From positions 20,235-84,234 of the forward strand of contig JBGSYC010000078.1 of assembly GCA_041751095.1 (NCBI GenBank): a stretch of 64,000 bases of DNA. Direction: 5' to 3'. This document shows positions 24,896 to 33,859 of this stretch, piece after piece. A model generated the notes under the pieces. The model saw only the letters and a program-made list of their open reading frames with translations, was not told the origin of the DNA and did not search any database. This stretch comes from JADCRZ01 sp041751095. Lineage in GTDB: Bacteria; Bacteroidota; Bacteroidia; Chitinophagales; Chitinophagaceae. Position 1 is the first letter of the stretch. Every line of letters starts with the position of its first letter. The translations under genes and the position numbers were made by a program.

Positions 24896-25846
24896 ATGAG
24901 ATTGATCACAGCCTTTTTTAAGCTCGTGCGTTGGCCAAACCTGGTATTTATTGCGCTTACCCAGTTCCTTTTTTATTACTGTTTCATGTATTCTCATGAC
25001 AGGGGTTTAAACAATTCCTCTGTCACTTTCTTAAAATCTTCACTGTTCATTCTGCTGGTAGCCGCTTCTGTTTTAATTGCTGCGGGTGGTTATATCATCA
25101 ACGATTATTTTGATTTAAATATCGACAAGATAAACAGGCCGTCGAGGCTTATTGTAGAAAAGATCATCCGCAGGCGTTGGGCCATACTCTGGCACATCAT
25201 CCTTTCGTCGATTGGAGTATTGTTGAGTTTTTATATCGGTTATAAGATCGATAACTGGTTACTGGGGCCGCTTAACCTGTTTAGTGTTGTGTTGTTATGG
25301 TATTACTCAACCACTTTCAAAAAGGAACTGATGATTGGTAACGTCATTATATCGCTGTTAACAGCCTGGGTTGTACTGGTGCTTTATTTTTGTGAACTGC
25401 GTTTTTATTACGTTTTTAATGTTGAATCGGACAGTTACAAATATTACATCACCCAATTATTCAAAGCTGCAGTATTATACGGGAGTTTTGCTTTCATCAT
25501 TTCGTTGATACGTGAGGTTGTAAAAGACCTTGAAGACATACAGGGAGATGAAAAATACGGTTGCAGAACAATGCCTATCGTGTGGGGAGTTCCGGCATCT
25601 AAAATCTTTATTGCTACATGGCTCGTAGTTTTAATAAGCGCGCTCGGGATAGTGCAGTTCTATGTATTGCAACTGCAACGGTGGTGGTCAGCTTTATACT
25701 GTTTTCTGTTTGTTATAATACCCCTGATCTTTATCCTCCGCAACCTGGATAAGGCGAAGGTCAGCAAAGACTATCATAAATTAAGTTCGGGCATAAAGCT
25801 TATCATGCTGACGGGTATTTTATCTATGATCTTTTTCAAAATTTAG
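24896..25846 (+). CDS. UbiA-family prenyltransferase
   Basis: A 316-residue integral membrane protein with about eight or nine helices. The two Asp-rich motifs that bind the Mg-prenyl diphosphate are NDYFDLNIDKINRPSR (about residues 68-83) and DLEDIQGDEKYGCRTMP. In Bacteroidota this subgroup is usually annotated geranylgeranylglycerol-phosphate geranylgeranyltransferase; a role in quinone or other lipid prenylation cannot be excluded. It lies between kdsC and maf, an arrangement I recall from other members of the phylum. Confidence 0.87.
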   Translation: MRLITAFFKLVRWPNLVFIALTQFLFYYCFMYSHDRGLNNSSVTFLKSSLFILLVAASVLIAAGGYIINDYFDLNIDKINRPSRLIVEKIIRRRWAILWHIILSSIGVLLSFYIGYKIDNWLLGPLNLFSVVLLWYYSTTFKKELMIGNVIISLLTAWVVLVLYFCELRFYYVFNVESDSYKYYITQLFKAAVLYGSFAFIISLIREVVKDLEDIQGDEKYGCRTMPIVWGVPASKIFIATWLVVLISALGIVQFYVLQLQRWWSALYCFLFVIIPLIFILRNLDKAKVSKDYHKLSSGIKLIMLTGILSMIFFKI

Positions 25847-25945
25847 CCTGGTGAATTCGCGGTTAACCTGCAGAATGCAGATGCTGCGCTGAACCCTGAA
25901 TTTGTCAGCGCAATACCGCACATACATCCTCTACCATAAAAATTT

Positions 25946-26515
25946 ATGAAACGCATTGTATTAGCCTCCGCTTCACCCCGCAGAAAGCAATTGCTCGAAT
26001 GGGCAGAGATAGTCTTTGATGTGATCGTTAGAGAAACTGACGAACGCTATCCCCCGGGTCTTTCAACTGAAGAGATACCGGTTTATATCGCCCGCCATAA
26101 AGCGCTGGGAGTCCGAAAGGAGCTAAATGATGAAACAATTGTTGTGGCAGCCGATACGCTTGTTGTACTTGAAAGCGAGGTCATTGGCAAGCCCAGAGAC
26201 CAGGCCGATGCCATTCAGATATTATCAAGGCTCTCCGGGAAAAAGCACCTGGTAATTACAGGCGTAGTTATCCTGAAAGGAGACAAAGAAATTTCATTTA
26301 ATGATATTACAGAAGTGTACTTCCATGAGCTCACTGCAGAACAGATCGCTTTCTATGTAAATAAATATCAACCCCTGGATAAGGCCGGTGCATACGCCAT
26401 ACAGGAATGGATCGGTGTTACCGGCATACAATCTATTAAAGGCGATTTTTATAATGTCATGGGTTTGCCGGTAAGCCGGGTAGTGAAAGCGCTTAATGTA
26501 CTAAATAATCTATAG
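25946..26515 (+). CDS. maf: Maf-like nucleoside triphosphate pyrophosphatase
   Basis: A 189-residue house-cleaning enzyme that hydrolyses non-canonical or modified nucleotides to monophosphates. Signatures are LASASPRRKQLLEW at residues 4-17, ETDERYPP, VAADTLVVLESEVIGKP (the catalytic Asp in ADT), and the C-terminal GDFYNVMGLPVSR. Length is typical. The exact substrate class (dTTP/UTP or m7GTP) cannot be fixed by eye. Confidence 0.93.
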   Translation: MKRIVLASASPRRKQLLEWAEIVFDVIVRETDERYPPGLSTEEIPVYIARHKALGVRKELNDETIVVAADTLVVLESEVIGKPRDQADAIQILSRLSGKKHLVITGVVILKGDKEISFNDITEVYFHELTAEQIAFYVNKYQPLDKAGAYAIQEWIGVTGIQSIKGDFYNVMGLPVSRVVKALNVLNNL

Positions 26516-26595
26516 ATCAATAGGGTTATAGTACTGTTTGATAAACGGGTGCGGGTAATTAATTTAACTGCCCGTTATTTATTAAACACTACATC

Positions 26596-27864
26596 ATGAC
26601 TGAGCGGCTGTTGCAGTTTATCTGGCAATTTCAACACTTCAACAGGAGCGAACTTCGTACGGAGCAGGGTGATCTGTTACAGGTCATTTTCCCGGGAAGC
26701 TTAAATCATGACCAGGGCCCGGATTTTTTAGAGGCAAAGATCCGGCTGCAGGAGGCAACCTGGGCAGGCAATATCGAACTTCATCTGAATACTTCAGACT
26801 GGCTTAAGCATTCACATCAAACTGACGCCAACTATAAAAACATCATACTTCATGTTGTATGGAAAAATGACGACGTTCACCAGGATCTTCCGCTGCTGCA
26901 AATGCCTACATTGGAACTGCAGCCCAGGGTTTCCTCCTTATTGTTACAGCGGTATGAAGAGTGGATGAATAACCCGTGCTTTATACCCTGTGAGAAAAAC
27001 CTGCATCAGTTAAATGCTTTGGTATGGATAAGCTGGAAAGAACGGTTAGCCATAGAGAGGTTTCAACGGAAGTCAGCGTACATTCTGCAAATTTTTTCAA
27101 CATGTAACCACAGCTGGGAAGAAACATTGTGGTGGATGATGGCCCGCAATTTCGGTATCCGGGTGAATGCCGAAGCGTTTGAAGCCATTGCCCGGTCGAT
27201 ACCGCTGAATGTACTGTCAAAACATAAAAACCAGATCCACCAGTTAGAAGCTTTGTTATTCGGACAGGCAGGTTTACTGGATAAACGTTTCAATGAAGAT
27301 TATCCTGTGTTACTCCAAAAGGAATACCGGTTCTACCGGCGAAAGTATAATCTCACGAGGGTGTTTGTTGCGCTGAAATTTTTGAGGATGCGCCCTTCGG
27401 CTTTTCCTACACTCAGGCTGGCGCAGTTGGCAATGCTAATCCATCAGTCAACTCACCTGTTCGCCCAAATTAAAGAGGCCGGTTCGATACAGGCAGTAGA
27501 AAACATGCTGAACGTTGCGGCAAATGATTACTGGAACTACCATTACCGGTTTGACGACCTCACTTCATTTAAAATAAAAAACGTTGGCGACGAAATGGCC
27601 GGTAATATCATCATTAATACCATTGTACCTGTACTTTTTGCTTACGGATTATACCACCACAACCACGTTTACATGGACAAAGCAATGAAGTGGCTTCAGG
27701 AGGTAGCGCCAGAAAAAAACCGCATTACCAGGGGGTGGATTAAGACAGGAATAAAGCAATTTCATGCATATGACAGCCAGTCGTTAATTGAGTTGAAGAC
27801 GCAATACTGCGACCATAAGCGCTGCCTGGATTGCGCCGCAGGCAATGCCTTATTGAAAACCTGA
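26596..27864 (+). CDS. DUF2851 family protein
   Basis: A 422-residue cytosolic protein of the Bacteroidota family DUF2851, function unknown. The family opening is clear: TERLLQFIWQFQHFN, then VIFPGSLNHDQGPDFLEAKI, and NIELHLNTSDWLKHSHQTDA. The last segment with its Glu, His and Asp residues resembles a metal or nuclease-like site but this is my inference. The C-terminus carries a Cys cluster (QYCDHKRCLDCAAGNALL), suggestive of a zinc or Fe-S site and reminiscent of the end of DNA glycosylases. It is convergent with the OsmC gene. Confidence 0.85.
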   Translation: MTERLLQFIWQFQHFNRSELRTEQGDLLQVIFPGSLNHDQGPDFLEAKIRLQEATWAGNIELHLNTSDWLKHSHQTDANYKNIILHVVWKNDDVHQDLPLLQMPTLELQPRVSSLLLQRYEEWMNNPCFIPCEKNLHQLNALVWISWKERLAIERFQRKSAYILQIFSTCNHSWEETLWWMMARNFGIRVNAEAFEAIARSIPLNVLSKHKNQIHQLEALLFGQAGLLDKRFNEDYPVLLQKEYRFYRRKYNLTRVFVALKFLRMRPSAFPTLRLAQLAMLIHQSTHLFAQIKEAGSIQAVENMLNVAANDYWNYHYRFDDLTSFKIKNVGDEMAGNIIINTIVPVLFAYGLYHHNHVYMDKAMKWLQEVAPEKNRITRGWIKTGIKQFHAYDSQSLIELKTQYCDHKRCLDCAAGNALLKT

Positions 27865-27902
27865 TTGGTGAGGAAGCCTCTGCAGACTTTTCTGATGAAG
27901 CA

Positions 27903-28337
27903 TCAAAATTCAGCAGGGGTGACTTCTGCTTTCTCCCAGTCAAACACAACCTGTACAGCAATGTCAGGATGAATACTATACATCACAGGGCAGGTATGCG
28001 CGGCCCTTTCCAGGATTACCCTGTCCTTTTCACTAAAAGGCGAGGCTTGCGGAAATGAAAACGTTAAATTTATTCCCCCGATCCGGCGTGGATCGCTCTG
28101 CATGAGTTTTTCTATTTCTATTTTGGTGCCGCTAATATCGAGTCCCATATCCTGTGCTTTCATACCCATAATAGTTAACATACAAGTGCCTAACGCAGTA
28201 GCAACGAGATCCGTGGGTGAAAAGCGCTCCCCTTTACCGCGGTTATCCACAGGCGCATCTGTTTCGACAACCGTTCCTGACTGCACATGCGTGGCAACAG
28301 TTCTTAAATTCCCTTCATAATGAATAGTCGACGTCAT
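27903..28337 (-). CDS. OsmC family peroxiredoxin-like protein
   Basis: A 144-residue thiol-dependent hydroperoxide reductase of the OsmC/Ohr superfamily. The two catalytic cysteines are Cys52 (ALGTCMLT) and Cys115 (AAHTCPV), and the conserved FSPTDLVATAL segment precedes the first. It is closer to the YhfA/OsmC-like group than to Ohr. Cytosolic, probably protecting against organic peroxides. It is monocistronic and divergent from the following gene. Confidence 0.92.
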   Translation of the reverse strand: MTSTIHYEGNLRTVATHVQSGTVVETDAPVDNRGKGERFSPTDLVATALGTCMLTIMGMKAQDMGLDISGTKIEIEKLMQSDPRRIGGINLTFSFPQASPFSEKDRVILERAAHTCPVMYSIHPDIAVQVVFDWEKAEVTPAEF

Positions 28338-28386
28338 GGTGTACGATTTTTGCCTAAATTTACGTTAGAAACTTAAAAGCATTAAG

Positions 28387-29217
28387 GTGAAAAATAATCT
28401 GTTGATAATATTAGCTGTATTGATTTGCTCGGCGTCATTTGCACAACAGCGTAGTCCGACTTCCAGGCAAAAAGTTAAACAGGACAGGAAATCAGAGAAA
28501 CGCGAACGTCTGAACACATTGTTAAAACAGGAAGAGGAGGAGGGCGAGATCGTTTTTGATAAGCATAGCATCTTCGGCATCAGGATCGCTTCTGACGGGT
28601 ATGGTATTTTGTATGAAAAGGGTAAATATATTTCCCCCCGGAAAACAAATCTCCTGCAATTTGAACTGAACGAGAAATTTAGTGACAAAGAAGAAAAGCA
28701 GGCAACTAATCTTGATATTTTCGGCAACGTTGCCCAGGCCAAATACGCGAAGGCCAATAACTTTTTTCAGTTCAAGGCAGGCCTCGGCCAGCAACTTACC
28801 ATTGGAGGGAAAGCCAATAAAAATGGTGTTGCGGTCACCGCTCTTTATGCCGGCGGACTTTCATTAGGGATGTTAAAGCCATATTATATCGACGTGGAAC
28901 GTGAAAGTAACCGTGCCAGGCTGCGGGTGAAATTTACAGATACCTTACCACAGGGCGACCGGTATTTTATCAAGGGAGCATCCGGCTTTACCGTAGGGTG
29001 GAATGAACTAAAATTCGTGCCGGGGGCCCATGCCAAAGCAGCCTTACGTTTTGATTACGGACGTTTTAACGAGATGGTTACGGCTATAGAAGCAGGTATC
29101 AATGCTGAATATTACACTTCTCCTGTACTTCAGATGGCCGTTGGCAAGTCAGTCAGGCAGGAAAGACAATTTTTTTTCAACGCGTATATTGCTGTTTTGT
29201 TTGGCAGAAGGAAGTGA
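28387..29217 (+). CDS. Exported hypothetical, probable outer-membrane barrel
   Basis: A 276-residue protein that I cannot assign to a named family. The GTG start begins a clean signal peptide (MKNNLLIILAVLICSASFAQ). A charged linker (about 20-50, rich in Lys, Arg, Glu) precedes alternating strands with repeated Gly/Tyr, for example IRIASDGYGILYEKGKYI, FQFKAGLGQQLTIGGK and LRFDYGRFNEMV. This pattern fits a small beta barrel or a barrel-like periplasmic protein. It lies directly upstream of lipA, but no functional link is apparent. Confidence 0.7.
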   Translation: MKNNLLIILAVLICSASFAQQRSPTSRQKVKQDRKSEKRERLNTLLKQEEEEGEIVFDKHSIFGIRIASDGYGILYEKGKYISPRKTNLLQFELNEKFSDKEEKQATNLDIFGNVAQAKYAKANNFFQFKAGLGQQLTIGGKANKNGVAVTALYAGGLSLGMLKPYYIDVERESNRARLRVKFTDTLPQGDRYFIKGASGFTVGWNELKFVPGAHAKAALRFDYGRFNEMVTAIEAGINAEYYTSPVLQMAVGKSVRQERQFFFNAYIAVLFGRRK

Positions 29218-29354
29218 TCATTACCTTTTGTTTGATAAACCTCTTCATAACCCTTTACCTGCACGATACCTCTCTTTGTTATAACAAACCAACCAGAACA
29301 GACGGGCCACTAAACAAAGTGCCGGATCGTTCGTTATTCATTTGAATTTGCATT

Positions 29355-30290
29355 ATGCTTGAATTACCTGTTGTAGCGAAAATCAATGAATCTGAAGTTA
29401 GGGTAAAAAAGCCCGGCTGGCTGCGTGTTAAACTACCTACAGGAGAAAATTATAAGCATGTTCGCGGGCTTGTTGATGCTCATAAATTGCATACGATCTG
29501 CGAAAGTGGCAACTGCCCTAATATGGGAGAATGCTGGGGTGAGGGTACGGCAACGTTCATGATTCTGGGCAATACTTGTACGCGCAGTTGCGGATTTTGT
29601 GCGGTGGCTACGGGAAGGCCCGGGCCTGTTGACTGGGACGAGCCGCAGCGGGTAGCTGAAGCCATTCATCTGATGAAAGTAAAGCACGCGGTAATAACTT
29701 CCGTTGACAGGGATGAAATCAAAGACGGCGGTAGCATCGTATGGTTTAATACCATTAAAGCCGTGAAATCGCTAAACCCAGGCACCACGCTGGAAACGCT
29801 TATCCCTGACTTTAAAGGTCAGAAAGAAAATATTCAAAGAATAATAGCAGCTGCTCCAGAGGTGATTTCCCACAATGTTGAAACGGTGGAAAGGCTTACA
29901 AGGCAGGTTCGCATACAGGCAAAATACTGGCGCAGTATGGAGGTAATACGTACCCTGAAGGAAGGAAAGGCGAGGACGAAAAGCGGTATTATGCTGGGCC
30001 TGGGTGAAAGCAAAGAAGAGGTGGTTCAAACTTTAAATGATCTGGTTGAAAACGGATGCGATGTAGTAACTATAGGCCAGTACCTGCAGCCAACGCAAAA
30101 ACATTTACCCGTTCAGCGGTTTGTTCACCCTGATGAATTTGCCGAGTTAAAAGAGATCGGTTATGAATTAGGACTGGATTACGTTGAAAGCGGGCCACTG
30201 GTGAGGTCTTCTTATCACAGCGAAAGACACGTCATTCCGGGATATGGCAGGAGTTTATGGATGTCCGGAAATACGGGCAGCGGCAAGTAA
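29355..30290 (+). CDS. lipA: Lipoyl synthase
   Basis: A 311-residue radical SAM enzyme that inserts two sulfurs into protein-bound octanoyl groups. The auxiliary cluster motif is CESGNCPNMGEC (Cys49, Cys54, Cys60) and the radical SAM motif is CTRSCGFC (Cys75, Cys79, Cys82). The C-terminal SGPLVRSSYHS contains the conserved RSSY whose Ser ligates the auxiliary cluster. Complete and of normal length. lipB is not adjacent. Confidence 0.97.
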   Translation: MLELPVVAKINESEVRVKKPGWLRVKLPTGENYKHVRGLVDAHKLHTICESGNCPNMGECWGEGTATFMILGNTCTRSCGFCAVATGRPGPVDWDEPQRVAEAIHLMKVKHAVITSVDRDEIKDGGSIVWFNTIKAVKSLNPGTTLETLIPDFKGQKENIQRIIAAAPEVISHNVETVERLTRQVRIQAKYWRSMEVIRTLKEGKARTKSGIMLGLGESKEEVVQTLNDLVENGCDVVTIGQYLQPTQKHLPVQRFVHPDEFAELKEIGYELGLDYVESGPLVRSSYHSERHVIPGYGRSLWMSGNTGSGK

Positions 30291-30886
30291 GCAGTTGAAT
30301 CAATTCAAATGCGCCTCATGGCCGGCCGTCCCTTTGTAATCGCTTCCTTCCTAATTAAATTCTTACCCGTGTAGTGCCTGCCTTTTAACGACGTTCAGAA
30401 CATGCCCAACCCGGCATCGTGTTAATAGCATATTATGCCTCAGCGGTCCGGATCCGAACCGGTATCTGAACTGTTTACGCGGCACTTACGGAGCCGAAGA
30501 ACTAATTAAACCATATTACTATAAACACGGGGCTCCTACCGGAGCCGTCCTGTTGTAAATCTCAGCCGAACAAATTGAATTCCTACCGGCTGATTTAGAT
30601 ATAGAATAGGCTTCGATAGGAGCCACGTGTAAGTTTCCGCGACTACGAACAATCAATTCAAATGCTGCTCCTACCGGAGCCGTCCCTGTTGTAAATATCA
30701 GCCGAACACATTGAATTCCTACCGGCGTGATTTTAGATATGGAAAGGCTCCGGTAAGAGCAGCGTGTTTATAGCACGGTAACCATCAACAGACGGCTCCA
30801 TAGGAGCCACGTGTAAGTTTCCGCGACTACGATGGGAGTAATGGTTAGGTGAGAGGTTTCGCACCTTAATTTTGTCTTTTTTCCCT
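30291..30886. other. Gene-free repeat-rich block between lipA and ROK gene
   Basis: About 600 bases without an open frame of note. Most of it is a structured intergenic repeat (separate entry). It separates lipA from the convergent sugar-kinase gene. No T-tract terminator for either gene is visible. Confidence 0.6.
30519..30831. repeat. Duplicated palindromic intergenic repeat
   Basis: Two related units, 30532-30647 and 30666-30831. Each begins GCTCCTACCGGAGCCGTCC, continues with TGTTGTAAAT, TCAGCCGAACA and TTGAATTCCTACCGGC, and ends GTAAGTTTCCGCGACTACG. The core GGCTCCTACCGGAGCC is nearly self-complementary. The second unit carries about 50 extra bases. The 24-base arms at 30519-30542 and 30750-30773 are inverted copies (21 of 24 match). 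This looks like a REP/BIME-style or MITE-like repeat rather than a coding element. Confidence 0.7.
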
Positions 30887-31894
30887 TCAGCTTTTGTTGA
30901 TCTTCATATCCCAGACGAGTGCACTCGCGCCCAAAATTGCGGCGTCTGCTTCCTTTAAATGGCTTACAAGAATTTTTACTTTATTCTGGAATATCTGGAT
31001 GAGGTTATTCTCCATATTTTCATGGGTGGGTTTAAGGATAAGGTCGCCCGCCTTTGTTAAGCCCCCAAACAGAATTATGGCCTCAGGGCTTGAAAACATC
31101 ACAAAGTTCGCCAGGGCAAGACCCAGGATTTTCCCCGTAAATTCAAATATTTCCCTGGCAAGCCTGTCACCTTTTATGGCGGCTTCAAAAACGATTTTGG
31201 AATCTATCTTACCCAATGGTGTATCTCTCAGCAAACTTGGTTCGGAACTTCTTTCGAGAAATTCGAGTGCCGTCAGCCGTACTCCTGTAGCTGAAGCATA
31301 ACTTTCCAGTGATCCGTATTTGCCCGTTCCCTGGTGAAGGCGTCCGTTCGGGATAATGATCGTGTGTCCCAGCTCGCCTGCAAAACCGTCGTTGCCGTAA
31401 ACAAGTTTTCCATTGGCCACAATTCCGCTTCCTACACCTGTGCCGAGCGTGATCATAATAAAATCTTTCATCCCCTGGGCAGCACCATACATGTTTTCCC
31501 CGATCGCAGCAGCATTGGCATCGTTCGTAAGCACAACAGGTAGTTGAAACCTGTCCTGAACGAGTTTCGCCAGAGGTATAATTCCTTTCCACGGCAGGTT
31601 GGGCGCATATTCGATAGTACCCGTATAAAAGTTGCCGTTCGGAGCCCCCATGCCAATTCCAATCATTCTTCCCGGACCGCCGGCTTTTTCGATAAGGGGA
31701 TATAGGTTACTATGCAGTTCATCTATAAAGCTTTCCACTTCACTATGCACCTTCGTGGAAATCTCTGAGGAAAACAAGATATTTCCATTCCTGTCCACAA
31801 TACCAAACTTTGTTCCTGTACCTCCTACATCGATGCCAACAGCTAAAGGCTGCAAAGAAGATGAAACCTGCAAAGTAGAACTCGCTTTTGTCAT
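30887..31894 (-). CDS. ROK family sugar kinase (probable glucokinase)
   Basis: A 335-residue cytosolic kinase. The N-terminal phosphate-binding motif is GIDVGGTGTKFGIVD (20-34), the catalytic Asp125 lies in LTNDANAAAIGE, the second phosphate motif is LGTGVGSG (150-157), and the sugar-binding region has Glu174/His177 (GELGHT). The usual ROK zinc motif CxCGxxGC is replaced by HQGTGKYGS at 187-195, so none of the zinc cysteines is present. It lies in a sugar-uptake and glycogen neighbourhood, which favours glucose as substrate. There is no N-terminal helix-turn-helix, so it is not a ROK repressor. Confidence 0.88.
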   Translation of the reverse strand: MTKASSTLQVSSSLQPLAVGIDVGGTGTKFGIVDRNGNILFSSEISTKVHSEVESFIDELHSNLYPLIEKAGGPGRMIGIGMGAPNGNFYTGTIEYAPNLPWKGIIPLAKLVQDRFQLPVVLTNDANAAAIGENMYGAAQGMKDFIMITLGTGVGSGIVANGKLVYGNDGFAGELGHTIIIPNGRLHQGTGKYGSLESYASATGVRLTALEFLERSSEPSLLRDTPLGKIDSKIVFEAAIKGDRLAREIFEFTGKILGLALANFVMFSSPEAIILFGGLTKAGDLILKPTHENMENNLIQIFQNKVKILVSHLKEADAAILGASALVWDMKINKS

Positions 31895-32114
31895 GTGATC
31901 ATATTTTAAGTCTGCACGTGGAGTGGGTTAAGCAGCCTCACTTTTGCACACGTTACGTTTGTCCGGAATAGAAGTGCAAAAATGTAAGGTAAACAAAACA
32001 GGTAAACCCTGCAATATGAAATCTTTGAAAAGTTGCAGTTATTGCCAGAACATTGTCAGACCGCCGGCAGAAAACTGGGCTATAGATGGCCGTTATAAAA
32101 AAAGGGATGGATCA

Positions 32115-33722
32115 TCAGTGCCCGCTTTCTATTTGTTTGTCAAAATCGAGTCCCTGCGACCTCAAAACGCTCTGTAACTTAAGGGCGAGCCATGCAAGCG
32201 TCGCGAAACAGGCTGCTGCCAGCAGGTACGATTTATGCATCCCGATATCAGGGTTATCTCCAATAGATCCCTGGAAAGGAGGAATGATCGCTCCGCCGAG
32301 GATCATCATAATAAGAAAAGCAGAACCCTGGCTTGTATACTTCCCCAGCCCTCCAACTCCCAATGAAAAGATACAAGGCCACATAACTGAACAGCATAAA
32401 CCACCCGCCATAAAAGAATACACGGAAATTATCCCTGTTGTAAATACACCCATTAACATAAAAACAGTTGCCAAAACAGAAACAGTAAGCAATGTTTTAA
32501 CAGGTTTTTCCTGACCGTAAAAAAATGCTGCAATGGCTAATGCCACAAAGATCAGATATCCCAGCAGATCCCTGATATCACTTCCATATATCTTGTTTAC
32601 AAGAAGAATTACCGCAAATGCAATAAGAGGAACAATGACCGTAGCTATTTTTTTTGCCTGTGGAGAAAGGTTAAATACACCGATGGCGCCGGTCCAGCGG
32701 CCTATCATCAGGCTTCCCCAGTAAAGGGATATATACTTTGAAATCGCGCTTTCATCCAAACCCGTTTCGTTCAGATAGCCGGGTATTTTCAAAAGAGCCC
32801 CGAAATTATTGTCGATCGTTACTTCAACACCTACATAGATGAAAATGCCGATCATACCATAAATAAGCTGTGGGTATCTCATAGCACCCCATCCTGTATT
32901 GTCTTTTAATGCGCTGTAGTTTGAATAAAACAAAATCGCTATAACAGCAATCACTATTGCTACCAGCAATACGATCTTTGGAATATCACTCACCTGCCCG
33001 ATGGTAATGGCCAGTCCTATGGCTGCAGTAAGGCCAATCAGCGACAAAGCCGCTTTGCGCGAGGCCTCGAATTTCGAATCAAGTTTTCCATCAGGGAGTT
33101 TGGAGAATGTAAAAAACAATGCTACAGCGGCAAATACGCCTGCCACTATCATGTAAAGGTTATTGATATTGGTAACGGTTACTTCTTTTGCTACATTTCC
33201 GATGGATCCGAATAAAAAAAAGCTGACGATAATAGGTCCTAATGTTGTGCCGAGCGAATTAACACCTCCCCCCAGGTTAAGGCGGTGCGATCCCGTGGAG
33301 GGGTCACCCAGCATAATAGCGAATGGCTGCGCTGCCGTTTGTTGCAGGGAAAAACCGAGTGCTACTACAAAGAAGGAAGCCAGTATTGCAGGGAATGAAT
33401 TCGCATTGGCAGAAGGAATGATCAGTAACGCGCCTATAACAGATATCCATAGGCCATAAATAATACCCTTTTTGTATCCGAGCTTGTTAAGAATATCATA
33501 CCCGATCAAACTTGAAACAAGATAAAGAGCCAGGGATCCGATAAAGTATGCGCCGTAAAATGCAGAACCGATCAGCTGCGACTGGAACTGATTCAAATTA
33601 AAATGTGTTTTGCAGAAAGGAATGAATATGCTGTTTGAAGCAGCGATGAAACCCCAGAAAAAAAAGACGATGACTAATGTAGATAATGCTCCCGTGTTTG
33701 TAGGTAGTTTGTCTTGGTTCAT
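32115..33722 (-). CDS. FHS-family sugar:H+ symporter (MFS)
   Basis: A 535-residue inner-membrane transporter of the FucP/GluP (fucose-galactose-glucose:proton) type. It opens with a first helix LVIVFFFWGFIAASNSIFIPF followed by FNLNQFQSQLIGSAFYGAYF; shown here in part, FFFWGFIAAS and LIGSAFYGAYF are family hallmarks, as is GGGVNSLGTTLGP around residue 160. An additional hydrophobic pair (about 230-275) sits between the two six-helix halves, so the protein is longer than the usual 430 residues. It is the likely sugar importer upstream of the ROK kinase, same strand, 220 bases apart. Confidence 0.87.
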   Translation of the reverse strand: MNQDKLPTNTGALSTLVIVFFFWGFIAASNSIFIPFCKTHFNLNQFQSQLIGSAFYGAYFIGSLALYLVSSLIGYDILNKLGYKKGIIYGLWISVIGALLIIPSANANSFPAILASFFVVALGFSLQQTAAQPFAIMLGDPSTGSHRLNLGGGVNSLGTTLGPIIVSFFLFGSIGNVAKEVTVTNINNLYMIVAGVFAAVALFFTFSKLPDGKLDSKFEASRKAALSLIGLTAAIGLAITIGQVSDIPKIVLLVAIVIAVIAILFYSNYSALKDNTGWGAMRYPQLIYGMIGIFIYVGVEVTIDNNFGALLKIPGYLNETGLDESAISKYISLYWGSLMIGRWTGAIGVFNLSPQAKKIATVIVPLIAFAVILLVNKIYGSDIRDLLGYLIFVALAIAAFFYGQEKPVKTLLTVSVLATVFMLMGVFTTGIISVYSFMAGGLCCSVMWPCIFSLGVGGLGKYTSQGSAFLIMMILGGAIIPPFQGSIGDNPDIGMHKSYLLAAACFATLAWLALKLQSVLRSQGLDFDKQIESGH

Positions 33723-33859
33723 ATGTTCATCAATCTTTAATAATAAATGAAAGTAACAAGATTTTACTTACTTAAAAATTTTTTCACCCAACTGCAACAA
33801 CTAATCGAAAACCTTCATAAATTGTTGTTGCAATTCTTTCTCACCAATTCCCCTTGTCA

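Noticed and set aside
33854..33859. TTG start for glgA
   Set aside because: The ATG two codons later begins the conserved EILHVSAE strand and needs no alternative start.
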